From Vitis vinifera (Eukaryota > Streptophyta > Magnoliopsida > Vitales > Vitaceae), in the NCBI RefSeq assembly GCF_030704535.1, contig NC_081818.1, forward strand, positions 29,282,001-29,346,000: a stretch of 64,000 nucleotides of DNA. Direction: 5' to 3'. A model generated the notes under the pieces. It did not search any database, was not told where the DNA came from, and worked only from the letters and a program-made list of their open reading frames with translations. The position numbers and the translations under genes were made by a program. Position 1 is the first letter of the stretch, and each line of letters starts with the position of its first letter. This document shows, in pieces, positions 1-10,501 of the stretch.

Positions 1-345
1 AAATACATTTTAAGTTTGTTTGTTTTGAAAAACAAGTTTTTCAAATATTTCAATTCTATTGCACCACCTCCCGATTTTTTCAAAAATACATACGTAGAAG
101 ATAGAAAGAGTTTTTATCTCATATATTAAAAATATTTAAATTAGGAAGGTCTTTTAGATAGGAAAGAAAATCAAATTATGTGATGAATAATTGAATATAA
201 ATTGTCCCTTTTCAGACGTAAACTTGGTTTGTTAGGTTAGAAGATAGCCAGATGGGTGGTCAGTAAGAGAATCATGTGGACACCTATATTATAGACTGAG
301 ATTGAAAAAGAGTTGCTAGTTTTTTTACGGGAAGAGTCTTTGAGT
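1..345 (+). repeat. Boundary block plus promoter-derived module (copy a)
   Basis: This matches 19655-19985, 40613-40955, 45893-46320 and 47830-48222. The block resembles the RLK promoter region upstream of 6145: both carry a TTAGATAGGAAAGAAA-type stretch followed by an AAACTTG start, a GGTTAGAAGA core and an ACACC tail. It is therefore probably a decayed paralogue of RLK upstream DNA. No coding potential was seen. Confidence 0.7.
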
Positions 346-3300
346 CAGTCTGGAACTATCTAGGATAGTTTTTTGTTCTCTACGAATAAAAAATATAAAA
401 AAAAGAATGTTTGATAATTAAAATTGTTTTATGTTTTATATTTTTAAGAACCGAAAAGAAGATGTTTTTAAAAAACATCTTCTAATTATTTTATATTATT
501 TTTATATGTTTTTTTAAAGTTATTTTAAGAAATAATTATACAAATATGTAAAATGATTAAAAATAAAATACTAGATATAAAAATTATTTTTAAAATATGT
601 TTTAAAATATTAAAAACATGTTAAAAACATTTTAGGTATTCAAATAGAATTTTGTTTTACAAAAATCAAAGAACGGTTTTTAAAAATTGTTTTTAAAAAC
701 TATTTTTCAAAATTCTTTTTGAAAGCAGTTACCAAACATACCATTTTTTTGCATTGAGAAGTGTTTTTGTTTTTTGATATTTTGTAAAACAAAAAATTTA
801 TTTGTTAATTTGAAATATTTTTGTGTTGAATATGAAATATTTTTAACCTATTTTTATTTTTTCGTATTTTTAAATATATTTTAAAAACAATTTTTGTTTG
901 TAGTATTTTATTTTGAATTATTTTTCACATTTATATAAATATTTTTTTAAATAGTCATAAAAAATAAATTAAAAAAATTAAAGGATATTATTTAAAATAC
1001 CTTATGTTCTATTTTTAAAAATAAAAACTATTTTTATTTTCCATTTATCAAATGTAATTTTTTTCCTTCCGAAAACAAAAAATTGTTTTCAAAAATAGTT
1101 ACTAGAGAATGCCCTAAGTACCAAAGTATTTTGTGGAAGAATATAAGGTAAATTTTTTATCTTTTGTAAAATTTTTATTTTTAAACATATAAAATAGAAA
1201 ATATATCCATATGTAATTGTAGTAATTATTATAAATGTTTTATTTGAATTTTAGATAATTTAAAAAAATTTCCTAAAATTTTATTTAACTTTTATAATTT
1301 GTTAAGGTCTAGGTTTTTGTCAAGTCTTCATCTACATTTATGTAAAATTATGTAGGTTTTCAAAGATTCTCGGAAAAATTTATTTCATTCTCATTTTGAT
1401 TATACTGGTTTGTTTTTGTCAAGTCTTTGTCTAGTTTTATGTAACATTTTGTAGTTTTCTAAAAAATCTTGGAAAATTTTATTCCATTCTCATTTTGATT
1501 GTGTTGTTTTGTTTTTGTCTTCATCTAGTTTGGTGAGGAGTCAATAAATTCATAACGCGTAAATCATAACTTATTTAATTTGTTGACTAAGTTAATAAAT
1601 ATGATTTAATAATTTAATTTAAGTAATTAAATAGATTAAACATCTTTGATAAAATAATCTAATATCATAATTTAATATAAAAAATAATTTTAAGTATTAA
1701 GTCAAAATGCTTACTCATTCTTAATTTTAAATCTTTTTTACCTATTATGCTCACATGAAATCTAATACAAAAAATTTTATAATCTAACTTTGGGTTTTTT
1801 TTTCTTTAATGTTTCATTAATTTGAACTCTTAACTAAACATAAATATTTAAGTGCATATTTATTTTTATAATGATAAGTATTAAAACAATATAAATTAAA
1901 TAATGTAATAATTTTTAAATTATAAATAATAAGATAGATAGTGTTTTTATGTAAATAAAATAAAATACTATATTTTTTGTTTTGTTTTAAATATGTCTTC
2001 ACACTTAAATATTATATATGTTTTCAAATATTAGTTCATTTAAATTTAAACTTGTCCTCATTTCTTTTGATGATATCAAATATAAAAGATAAAATGTTAT
2101 TAAAAGTTTGAATTATATTTATATTTCATAGTTTTTTTACATTATTGGTTTGACCACAGTTCAATTATCAGTTCCAATCAATAAATCGGTAATTTTTTTT
2201 ATTCAATGACTGGTCTAGTTCTAAAAACATTGATTTAATGTATTAAAACAATTTTAATATTTAAAGTAAAAATAAAATATTATGTTTATTAAATAATAAG
2301 TATTAAGTTTTATTAGTGATTATTTAAATTTTTAAAAGTGGTTTTAAGAATTTGTCAAACACCTAATTTATCTCAAAAAACACTTTCATGTATCACATAT
2401 GAGAGACTTTTAACTTTTTCAAAATCATTATCAAACATACTTATGAAAAATTTTACAAAGATTTTTTGGTACATATTTTTTGTAAGTTGTCATTGTTTAC
2501 ATTGGGTTGACTCTTCTAAGTCTTCTTCTTGGTCTTTTAGGTAAACACAGCGTAGCTTGGAAAATTATATGAATAAATCCATCATTTATCTCAACATCAA
2601 TATTTTTTTCTTCAAATTATTTGATAGGAAACCTCGGAAAATATTGCCTTGAAAAATGTGGTTGTATTCACATTTTTTCCACGATAGTAGAGGTCTCATA
2701 TTTTGGCTATGAACTTTTTGGAAAATCTATTATTAGAAGTAAACAACACGTAACTAATTAAGTCATTAAATTATTTAGAAATAGTTTTTTTAAAGGTTCT
2801 TAGAAAACTTTACATTTTTATTTTGATTTATAATGTCTAAAAATCCTATATTACACTATAAATTATTTTAAAAATATGCTATTAGGAGTAAAGGAAACAA
2901 GAAACTTATATCAGTAAGAAAAAATTTCTATCTTTACCTTTTGAAATTAGAGAAACTATATTTTTTTTAATTATAAGAAATGATGGAAAAATAGTCTAAT
3001 TGAAAAAAAAAAAAAGGTAAAAGAGAAAAATGTTTGTTTTAAAACATAATTTTTAAATATAAACCTAAAAATATCAAATGTATTATCATTAATATTTGAA
3101 ATTATCAAAATTTGTGAGATAATAATTTCATTTTGTTCTCCATTATATATTTATGTTTATATTAAATTTATTTTCATTAATTTTTTTTAATATATTATTA
3201 TTTTGTGTTTAATGGGATAATATTTTCATTTTTTTTTTGTATATTATCCATTTATGTTTATATTAATTTATATATATATATATATATATATTATCATTTT

Positions 3301-3800
3301 GTGTTTAATGTACAATAATTTTTTTTTTTGTCTATTATGTATTTATGTTTATATTAAATTTGTTTTATTAATTATCTTTTATATATAACCATTTTTTATT
3401 TAATGTGTTTAAAAAAAATTAAAATTTAAAAGATGTAATGAGAGAAAGTGTAGTGAGAAATAAATAAATAAATATGTGTCGAAAACTTAGATAAGGTAAC
3501 ATGGAGGAGAAAAGAGAAAAAAAAAATTGACTCAATTGTGTCAAAAACCCGTAAAGGTTTTTGTGTGAATCTCATTCTTTTTATTCCATTTCTTCTATCA
3601 TCTCTTATATTTTCCTTTTTCATGTAAGCACGTTAAAAGTTTACCAAAGTTGCGATTAATTAAAAAATATTGCCTGTTCACATTTTGATTCATTCATGAT
3701 GTTTAAATGTTTTGCATGTATTTGGGTTCTAGCCCTTCCAAAAATCCACTAATTTTTGTGTTTTGGAAAATCCTCACCTAGTTCATATTTTTTGTGTTCT
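346..3800. other. Gene-free AT-rich DNA with decayed RLK upstream sequence
   Basis: No gene seen. Positions 370-1110 hold AT-rich, inverted-repeat-like sequence bounded by TTTGATAATT / TTACCAAACAT-type ends, resembling decayed MITEs. Positions 1310-1520 hold a degenerate repeat of about 110 bp built on GTCAAGTCTT and CTAGTTTTATGTAA; cognates occur near 4680, 22735, 41240 and 49110. Positions 2490-2760 resemble the RLK far-upstream region at 5340-5620, which suggests an older collapsed unit. An AT microsatellite lies at about 3270-3291. The short open frames here are low-complexity and not credible genes. Confidence 0.6.
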
Positions 3801-3804
3801 CATT

Positions 3805-4075
3805 CTTCATTAAGTTAGAAGACAATCTTAGTGAGTGTCAATGTTCACATTACTTTTATTGCAATCCACTTGAGCGGAGACAAGGAAATTTCATTCATGG
3901 TGGTCTTCCCACTAAATTAAGGTGATTGAGATTTGTTTCGATGGGTCAATATCATGAATTATGTGAACACCAATATTAGAGGTTGTAGTAGTAGACTATA
4001 AAAGTGTTGCCTAACTTGGGGTGTTTTCCGGAAGAGAGCCTCTTAGACACCAATATTCGAAAGCACTTATCTTGA
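3805..4075 (+). repeat. RLK promoter-like module, long form (copy b)
   Basis: This is a long-form copy of the module seen just upstream of RLK1, 2 and 3. It contains the TTAGAAGACA core, the CACATTACTTTTATTGCA stretch and the ACACCAATATTAGAG and CTTAGACACCAAT tails. It lacks the TATA box and RLK start codon that follow the gene-proximal copies. Copy B has the equivalent at about 21865-22115. It is probably the promoter of a lost RLK unit. Confidence 0.65.
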
Positions 4076-4110
4076 TTATGGGGGTAAAAAATGAAGTAGT
4101 TTTTGTTTTA

Positions 4111-4437
4111 GCTTATGTTTGGTTCTTGGAAAACACTAAGGAAAGAAAAAAAATGTAAAAGAAAATGATTTTTTTCATGTTTAATTATCTTATGAAAAAT
4201 ATCAAAGAAAACCAAATATAATTATAACTAGTTAGAAATTTATATATATTTAAATTATTTAATCTTTATATTAATGAGTTAAAATAAGTAAAATGAGTTT
4301 AAAATAACAAATAAAAATAATTTATAGACTCTTAATCTATTTTTTATTTTCCTTTACTTTTTATTTCCTTTTACTTTTCCTTTGCATTTTTTTTCCCTTG
4401 CATTTTTCCTTAAATTTTTTGAGAACCAAACATAGCC
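4111..4437. mobile_element. Tourist-like MITE (PIF/Harbinger type), copy A
   Basis: A 327-bp element with terminal inverted repeats GCTTATGTTTGGTTC and GAACCAAACATAGCC, flanked by the 3-bp target duplication TTA (4108-4110 and 4438-4440). It has no coding capacity. The TTA target and G-rich ends fit PIF/Harbinger Tourist elements. The same insertion is present in the duplicated segment at 22165-22491, so it predates the duplication. A related element in the opposite orientation lies at 43816-44141. Confidence 0.85.
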
Positions 4438-4440
4438 TTA

Positions 4441-5816
4441 GGAAACAAAAGAAGTAGTCCAAAAGTATTTTGTATATGAATATAAGGTAAATTCCTATCT
4501 TATGTACAATTTATATTTTTAAAAATAAAAAATGGAAAATATATGTACAGACAACCTTAATAATTATCATAAATATTTTATTTGAACTTCAAATTTTCTT
4601 TTCATTTTTCATTTTATGATTTAAAAGTTTTATTTTTTCTAAAATTTCATTCAACTTTTATAATTTGCTATTGTTCGCTTTTGTTTTTGTCAAGTCTTTG
4701 TCTAGTTTTTCAAAGATTCTTGGAAAATTTTATCTCATTCTCATTTTGAGCGTGTTGTTTTGTTTTAGTCACGTCTTTATCTAGTTTTATAATGAGTCCA
4801 CAAATCCATACTGCGTAAATCATACGTAATTTTTTTTTTTTGACTCATTATGAATATTTTATTTAACTTTTAAATTTTCTTTTAATGATCATTTGCGTTT
4901 GTGAAGGGTCATTCTTTTCATTTTGTTTGACTTCTCAAATCTCATTTTCATGTGAAACTTTGTAGGGTTTTCCAAAGGCCCTTGGAAAATATTGCCTTAT
5001 TCATTATGAAATCTTCCAAAAATCCATGACGGGCAATAAATAAGGTATAAGCTTAATTGAGTGATTACATTATTTAGAACTTATATAGGATTGATTTTAG
5101 GTAAAGCATTCTTAATTTGTAGTAGTCTTTGTAATTAGTGTTTTTATTAGAAAAACTTTTTAAGAAAAATCAATTAGTGCTTAGATATAATAACAAAAAA
5201 AAATATATATATTTTTATAGTATTTTTAGTAATGTGTTATATATAACAAAAAAAAAAAAAACATAAAATCTCCTAACATGTGATCATCCATGAATCACTT
5301 TAGATGATTAACTAAAATTTTAAAATAACTTTATGATTATCATTCTTTAATTTCGGTTGACTCTTCTAAGTCTACTTATTGGTCTTTTATGTAAATATGC
5401 TATAGTTTGGAAAATTCTATCCATCATTAATCAACATCAATCGTTGTTTTCTTTAAATGATTTGATGGGAAAGCCTACCTCACATGGAATATGGAGTGCC
5501 TTTGTTTAATGGATTTCAATTGCATGCTCCTGGAAATTATGCCCTAATCCATATTTTTTTGCGTTGATATGGTGAGTTGTTGAAGATGTATTTCATTTTC
5601 TTGAAAAGAAATAATTAGTGCATAAACATTTTTGAAATATTAAATTAAAGAGGAAAATGACACCATACTCCCATAAGATTCAATATATTTGTTTATTTGT
5701 TAAAGAAGTAAATAATTAATTAATCAAAGACTTTAAAGGAAATATTTGTGTGAATTAAAAATATATATTTAAATTATAAAGGATTTAGATAGGAAAGAAA
5801 CAGAGGTTTTAAATGT
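4441..5816. other. RLK1 far-upstream region, no gene
   Basis: AT-rich and noncoding, nearly identical to 22495-23874 in copy B. It holds the GTCAAGTCTT repeat near 4680-4800 and a conserved block at 5340-5620. That block recurs upstream of RLK3 (50165-50400) and at the relic near 46940-47160. Only short poly-A and poly-T tracts are otherwise seen. Confidence 0.6.
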
Positions 5817-6075
5817 ATAAACTTGCATGCAACAAAGGGAATTTGTTGTCATTGTCTACTGCCTTCTTTGTTACGTTAGAAGAGAGACAGCTGGGTGATG
5901 AGCATTTGTGTTCGATCACATTTACTTTTATTGCATGCAGTCCGCACTTAACTGAAAACAAGAAATTAATTCATGGACCACGAGGACATTAATATTAATA
6001 TTAGAGACGTGAGCAGTAGACTGACTTGACTTGGTGTGTGCTTCCGGGAAGAGTCTTTCTTAGTCTTAGGCACCA
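5817..6075 (+). promoter_or_regulatory. RLK1 proximal promoter module (copy c)
   Basis: Sequence conserved just upstream of RLK1, RLK2 (23875-24140) and RLK3 (50690-50920). It runs from ATAAACTTGC through a TTAGAAGAGA core, a TTTACTTTTATTGCA stretch, a GGACATTAATATTAATATTA stretch, and a TGACTTGGTGTG to CTTAGGCACCAACTAA end. Its position directly upstream of the TATA box supports a promoter role. Shortened copies lacking the middle are scattered through the intergenic DNA. Confidence 0.6.
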
Positions 6076-6101
6076 ACTAATATTTATATTTATATTTGCA
6101 T

Positions 6102-6109
6102 TATAAAAG
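6102..6109 (+). promoter_or_regulatory. TATA box of RLK1
   Basis: TATAAAAG begins 43 bp before the ATG at 6145 and is conserved at the same place in RLK2 and RLK3. A usual start site 25-30 bp downstream would leave a very short 5' leader. A TATTTATATTTATA stretch at about 6081-6096 is an alternative. Confidence 0.55.
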
Positions 6110-6144
6110 TGTGGTAAGGTTTAATTGATTGCGCAGAATTAAAG

Positions 6145-8659
6145 ATGGCGTCCTCCATTATTATTTTTACAGCAGTGGTGGTAGTTACCATCACCAGTAC
6201 CATGATGATAATGTTATTCCCCCTTGCCAATGCAATATCATCACCATCTTCATCAACTGATGAGGCAGAGGCTTTGCGCAGCACCGGTTGGTGGAATTCT
6301 ACCTCTGCTCATTGCCACTGGGATGGTGTATTTTGCAATAATGCCGGAAGAGTGACTGGAATCGCCCTTTACGGTTCAGGAAAAGAATTGGGTGAGCTTA
6401 GCAAATTGGATTTTTCTTCATTTCCCAGCCTGGTTGAGCTCTCCCTTTCTGACTGTGGACTCAATGGTAGCATCCCACACCAAATAGGTACTCTTACTCA
6501 ACTCACCTATCTTTCTCTCGGTCTTAACAATCTTACAGGTGAGCTACCTCTTTCCTTGGCTAACCTCACTCAGTTGGAGGTCCTTTCCTTTTATTCTAAT
6601 CGACTACATGGTTCGATTCTTCCTGAAATTGGGAAAATGAAGAATTTGACTGTTTTGGATTTGGGTAATAACAACCTTACTGGTGTCATCCCTTCCTCTT
6701 TTGGTAATCTTACCAATCTGACATTTCTTTATCTTGATGGTAATAAAATAAGTGGTTTTATCCCTCCTCAAATTGGGAAATTGAAGAATCTGAGGTTTCT
6801 CTATCTTTCTTCTAACGGACTACATGGTCCAATTCCTCCTGAAATTGGGAAATTGAAGAATTTGGAGGTGCTTTATCTTTTTTATAACAAACTACATGGT
6901 CTAATTCCTCCTGAAATTGGGAATATGAAGAAATTGATTTTTTTGAATCTACGTAGTAACAACCTTACTGGTGTCATCCCTTCATCTTTTGGTAATCTTA
7001 CCAATCTGAATTCTCTTACTCTTCGAGGTAATCAAATCAGTGGTTTTATTCCTCCTGAAATTGGGTATCTTTTGAATTTATCATATCTAGATCTCAGTGA
7101 GAATCAAATCAGTGGTTTCATCCCTGAAGAAATAGTGAATTTGAAGAAATTGGGTCATTTGGACATGAGTAATAACTTAATACGTGGAAAGATACCTTCA
7201 CAATTGGGATATTTGAAAGAAGTAGAATACTTCAATCTCTCCCATAATAACCTCTCTGGCACAATTCCTCATTCTATTTCTAATAACTACATGTGGACGT
7301 CAATTGATTTATCACACAATCAGTTGGAGAGTCAGTCCACAACTCCACATGAGGCATTTGGCCACGACAAAGGTTTATGTGGTGGAATCAACGGTTTGTC
7401 GCATTGTAAGAAAAGACACCAAATCGTTCTCATCGTTGTTATTTCTTTATCTGCAACCTTGTTGCTTTCAGTTACAGCCCTTGGGTTTCTCTTCCATAAA
7501 CAAAAGATAAGAAAAAATCAATTATCGAAGACAACAAAGGCAAAAAATGGAGATTTGTTTTCCATATGGGACTATGATGGTACGATTGCATATGATGACA
7601 TCATCCAAGCAACTGAAGATTTTGACATCAAATACTGTATAGGCACCGGAGGCTATGGGAGTGTTTACAGAGCACAACTGCCTAGCGGAAAAGTGGTTGC
7701 CTTAAAAAAACTTCATAGTTGGGAAAGAGAGGATCCAACTTACCTGAAAAGCTTTGAAAATGAAGTTCAAATGTTATCAACAATACAACATCGTAATATT
7801 GTGAAACTTCATGGCTTTTGTCTACATAACAGATGCATGTTTCTCGTTTACAAATATATGGAAAAAGGAAGCTTGTATTGTATGTTGAGGGATGAAGTTG
7901 AGGTCGTGGAATTGGATTGGATTAAAAGGGTAAATGTTGTTAAAAGCATTGCTAGTGCTTTATCTTACATGCATCATGACTATGTCATGCCCATCATTCA
8001 TCGAGACATATCAAGTAACAACATTTTGCTGGATTCTAAGCTTGAAGCTTGTGTATCGGATTTTGGCACTGCAAGACTGTTAGATCCCTACTCATCCAAT
8101 CAAACCCTTCTTGTAGGCACTTACGGTTATATTGCACCAGGTAAACTAGACTATACTCTTCACTAGTTTTTAATTGCTTATGAATATTTTCAATTGTCAC
8201 ACCCTCAAAAAAATTCAAATGTTTTTTAGAGAATTCAAAACATTTTATAAGTTTTCTTTATATACAAAACATAAATACTCATTTTTTTCCCTATATTTTG
8301 TAGAGCTTGCTTATACTATGGTTGTGACTGAAAAATGCGACGTTTATAGCTTTGGGATGGTTGCATTGGAGACAATGATGGGAATGCATCCAGGAGAACT
8401 TGTCACCTCATTATCATCTTCATCAACTCAAAACACAACATTAAAGGATGTATTAGATTCACGTCTTTCATCTCCTAAAAGTACAAGAGTTGCTAATAAT
8501 GTAGCTCTTATTGTGTCATTGGCGCTCAAATGTCTCCATTCTAATCCACGTTTTCGTCCATCCATGCAAGAAGTGTCTTTGAAACTTGTTTCTACAAAGT
8601 CATTCCCACAACCCATCAGTGCAATATCACTTTTGCAACTAAAAGACGAAGTTATTTAA
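6145..8659 (+). CDS. RLK1: MIK2-like LRR receptor-like kinase, intact
   Basis: Two exons, 6145-8140 and 8304-8659, with a 163-bp GT-AG intron splitting the APE codon (CCAG|AG), give 783 aa. Residues 1-30 form a signal peptide ending LANA, followed by an LRR N-terminal cap with paired Cys. About 12 LRRs of 24 aa run from F93, with many N-glycosylation sites. The membrane helix is near 427-450. The kinase has a Gly-rich loop (GTGGYGSVY), Lys521, HRD with Asp621, and DFG Asp639, so it is an RD kinase expected to be active. It should sit in the plasma membrane with the LRRs outside. Arabidopsis MIK2 perceives SCOOP peptides and was found with MDIS1 in LURE1 sensing; the ligand here is unknown. 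The ectodomain is shorter than that of MIK2. The start is chosen for its signal peptide and its conservation in RLK2 and RLK3. Confidence 0.93.
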
Positions 8660-9639
8660 ATGACATGTGAGTTGGTATGTAATTGGAGTGAAGATGTTTA
8701 TTTTCCATTCTTCTTTTTCATGCATGTTAGTAATGAGAATTTTATAGTATATGTATCCCTTCTTTCCTATTAATTACTCAAATGTAGCTTTTCTATTTGT
8801 TTTCCAAAGTGACAATAGTGTAATGTGATGAAAAAAATTATATCAAATTGATACATAATGATATGTAAACTTTGAATGATTCATAATGGTTAATCTTTAT
8901 AATGATCCTTCTTTGGAGAAGAATCCTTCTTTTTCTTTTATCAATTTTAACATATATACCATTTTCTCAATTTTAATATTCTAATCAATCAAATTAGTGA
9001 TATTTGTTGTGAATGTGATTGGTAGCTATTATCAAAGGCATATGATAAAATTGGGGAAAAAACAAATTGAATAATTTCAATATGATTGTCTCTACATGAT
9101 GAAGTTATTCTATTTATTTTTAAAATACTATTTTACCCATTTTTCCTATACATTCTCTAAAATTTTGTATAAAATAAAATTATTTGATTTTGTATAAGAA
9201 CACTTAAAAATGTTGATGGGAATGTGAAATATTAGGATGACACTCAAACACCAAATGACATACTTGTGATGCAATATTAAGAAATTATCATAATATTTTA
9301 CGATTTGTCTCTACTATGTAGTCACCTATAAATGTCAATTTTAAAAATATTTAATGATCAAAGAAAATTAAGTGAGATATGATTAAAAAATTCTAAAAAT
9401 TTTATTTGCCCATTCTAGAATAATAGAAAAGATATTCATACTACTAATTTTATTAAGATGAGATACCTAGTTGATATAGTGTCCTTGCTTTTACATAAAA
9501 TTAGACATTAGATTTACTTAAATTATTTTCATAATAGTGGCATATTTATAAAATATATGAAACTAATTAAATTGAATAATTGAGGTAACTATGAATATAA
9601 GTAGGTCATTAATGCTCCTCGTTTTATTGAAATATTATA
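8660..9639. other. RLK1 3' flank
   Basis: AT-rich 3' UTR and downstream DNA, collinear with 28952-29930 at about 98 percent by eye and more distantly with 53848-55080. An orphan copy with no gene in front of it lies at 42880-43570 and 44390-44580. No gene, RNA gene or clear element was seen. Confidence 0.6.
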
Positions 9640-10087
9640 AAAGAAGCATTATTTCGGTTTCATATCTAAAGTTTTTTTTTTTTTTTTTTCCAACTCCAAT
9701 TGGTGTATATAGATCCGATTTTGTAGTGCAGGCCGGCAGCCAATAGGATTTCCTTCACAGAAAAGAATGGACACATGAACTACACAAAAACCAGACCAAG
9801 AAATGAGTGTGGTGTTCTCTCCTGCCTTGGCTGGAATTCCCACATCACAACTGCCCTTCTTCACTCCAAAACCAGGTTCTTTTCTCTTTTCCTGTTTCTC
9901 AATTCCCACAATTCTCATTCATACTTATTGTTATTTCCCCCTTGTTCAGTTTTAATATGTTCGTATCCTAATTGATCTTCAATGCTCTTAGTCAAGTCCA
10001 AGAGTTGCAGATTGATTCTTGGGGCGTCAATTCCATTACTAATAGCAGTAATAATAGTGGCAAGAGAGCTCAATTGCCGGGTCACAA
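9640..10087 (+). pseudogene. Truncated 5' end of the DHQS-II-like gene (copy A)
   Basis: Homologous to 55740-56290, the promoter, exon 1, intron 1 and start of exon 2 of the intact DHQS-like gene. Exon 1 (ATG 9803 to 9875) is the same 73 bp with a CCAG|GTTC donor. Exon 2 resumes at 9993 after CTCTTAG. Similarity stops at about 10087, just after GGGTCACAA, where RLK-type upstream DNA begins. The start codon, splice sites and promoter remain, but the enzyme domain is absent, so any transcript would be a short transit-peptide-like fragment joined to unrelated sequence. Exon 2 is slightly shortened relative to copy B. Confidence 0.85.
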
Positions 10088-10440
10088 GGTCAAATATTAT
10101 TATTCTTGTATAAAAGAAAATAATTTTTAATCTTTTTGTTTTAGAAAAAATAAAAAATAGTGTGGCTTTTTCAAATATATTCATCCCACAACTTCTTATC
10201 CTAATTTTCCCTAAAATATATGATAGAATATTTATCTTATATATTAAAAATATTTAATTACAAAGGTCTTTTAGTCTTTAAACATAAACTTGCAGCAAGG
10301 GAAGTGGTTGTCATGGTCTACATTTTTTGCGATGCTAGAAGACACAGAGCTGGGTGTTATGCATTGAAAAGAATCAGGTGGATGCCAATACAAGAGACTT
10401 GAGCCGTGTACTAAAAAAGAGTTGCTTGTCTTGGTGTGTT
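10088..10440 (+). repeat. Boundary block plus promoter-derived module (copy d)
   Basis: Directly after the DHQS breakpoint comes sequence like the window-start block (AATCTTTTTGTTTT, CATATATT-type stretch, AAGGTCTTTTAG). A short-form module follows at about 10283-10440 (AAACTTGCAGCAAGGGAA, GACTTGAGCCGTG, TCTTGGTGTGTTTG). Copy B has it at 30389-30765. Confidence 0.7.
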
Positions 10441-10501
10441 TGTAGGAAAAATTGATTATTATTATTATTATTATTGCAATGTGAAAAATAGATGTACTAA
10501 G

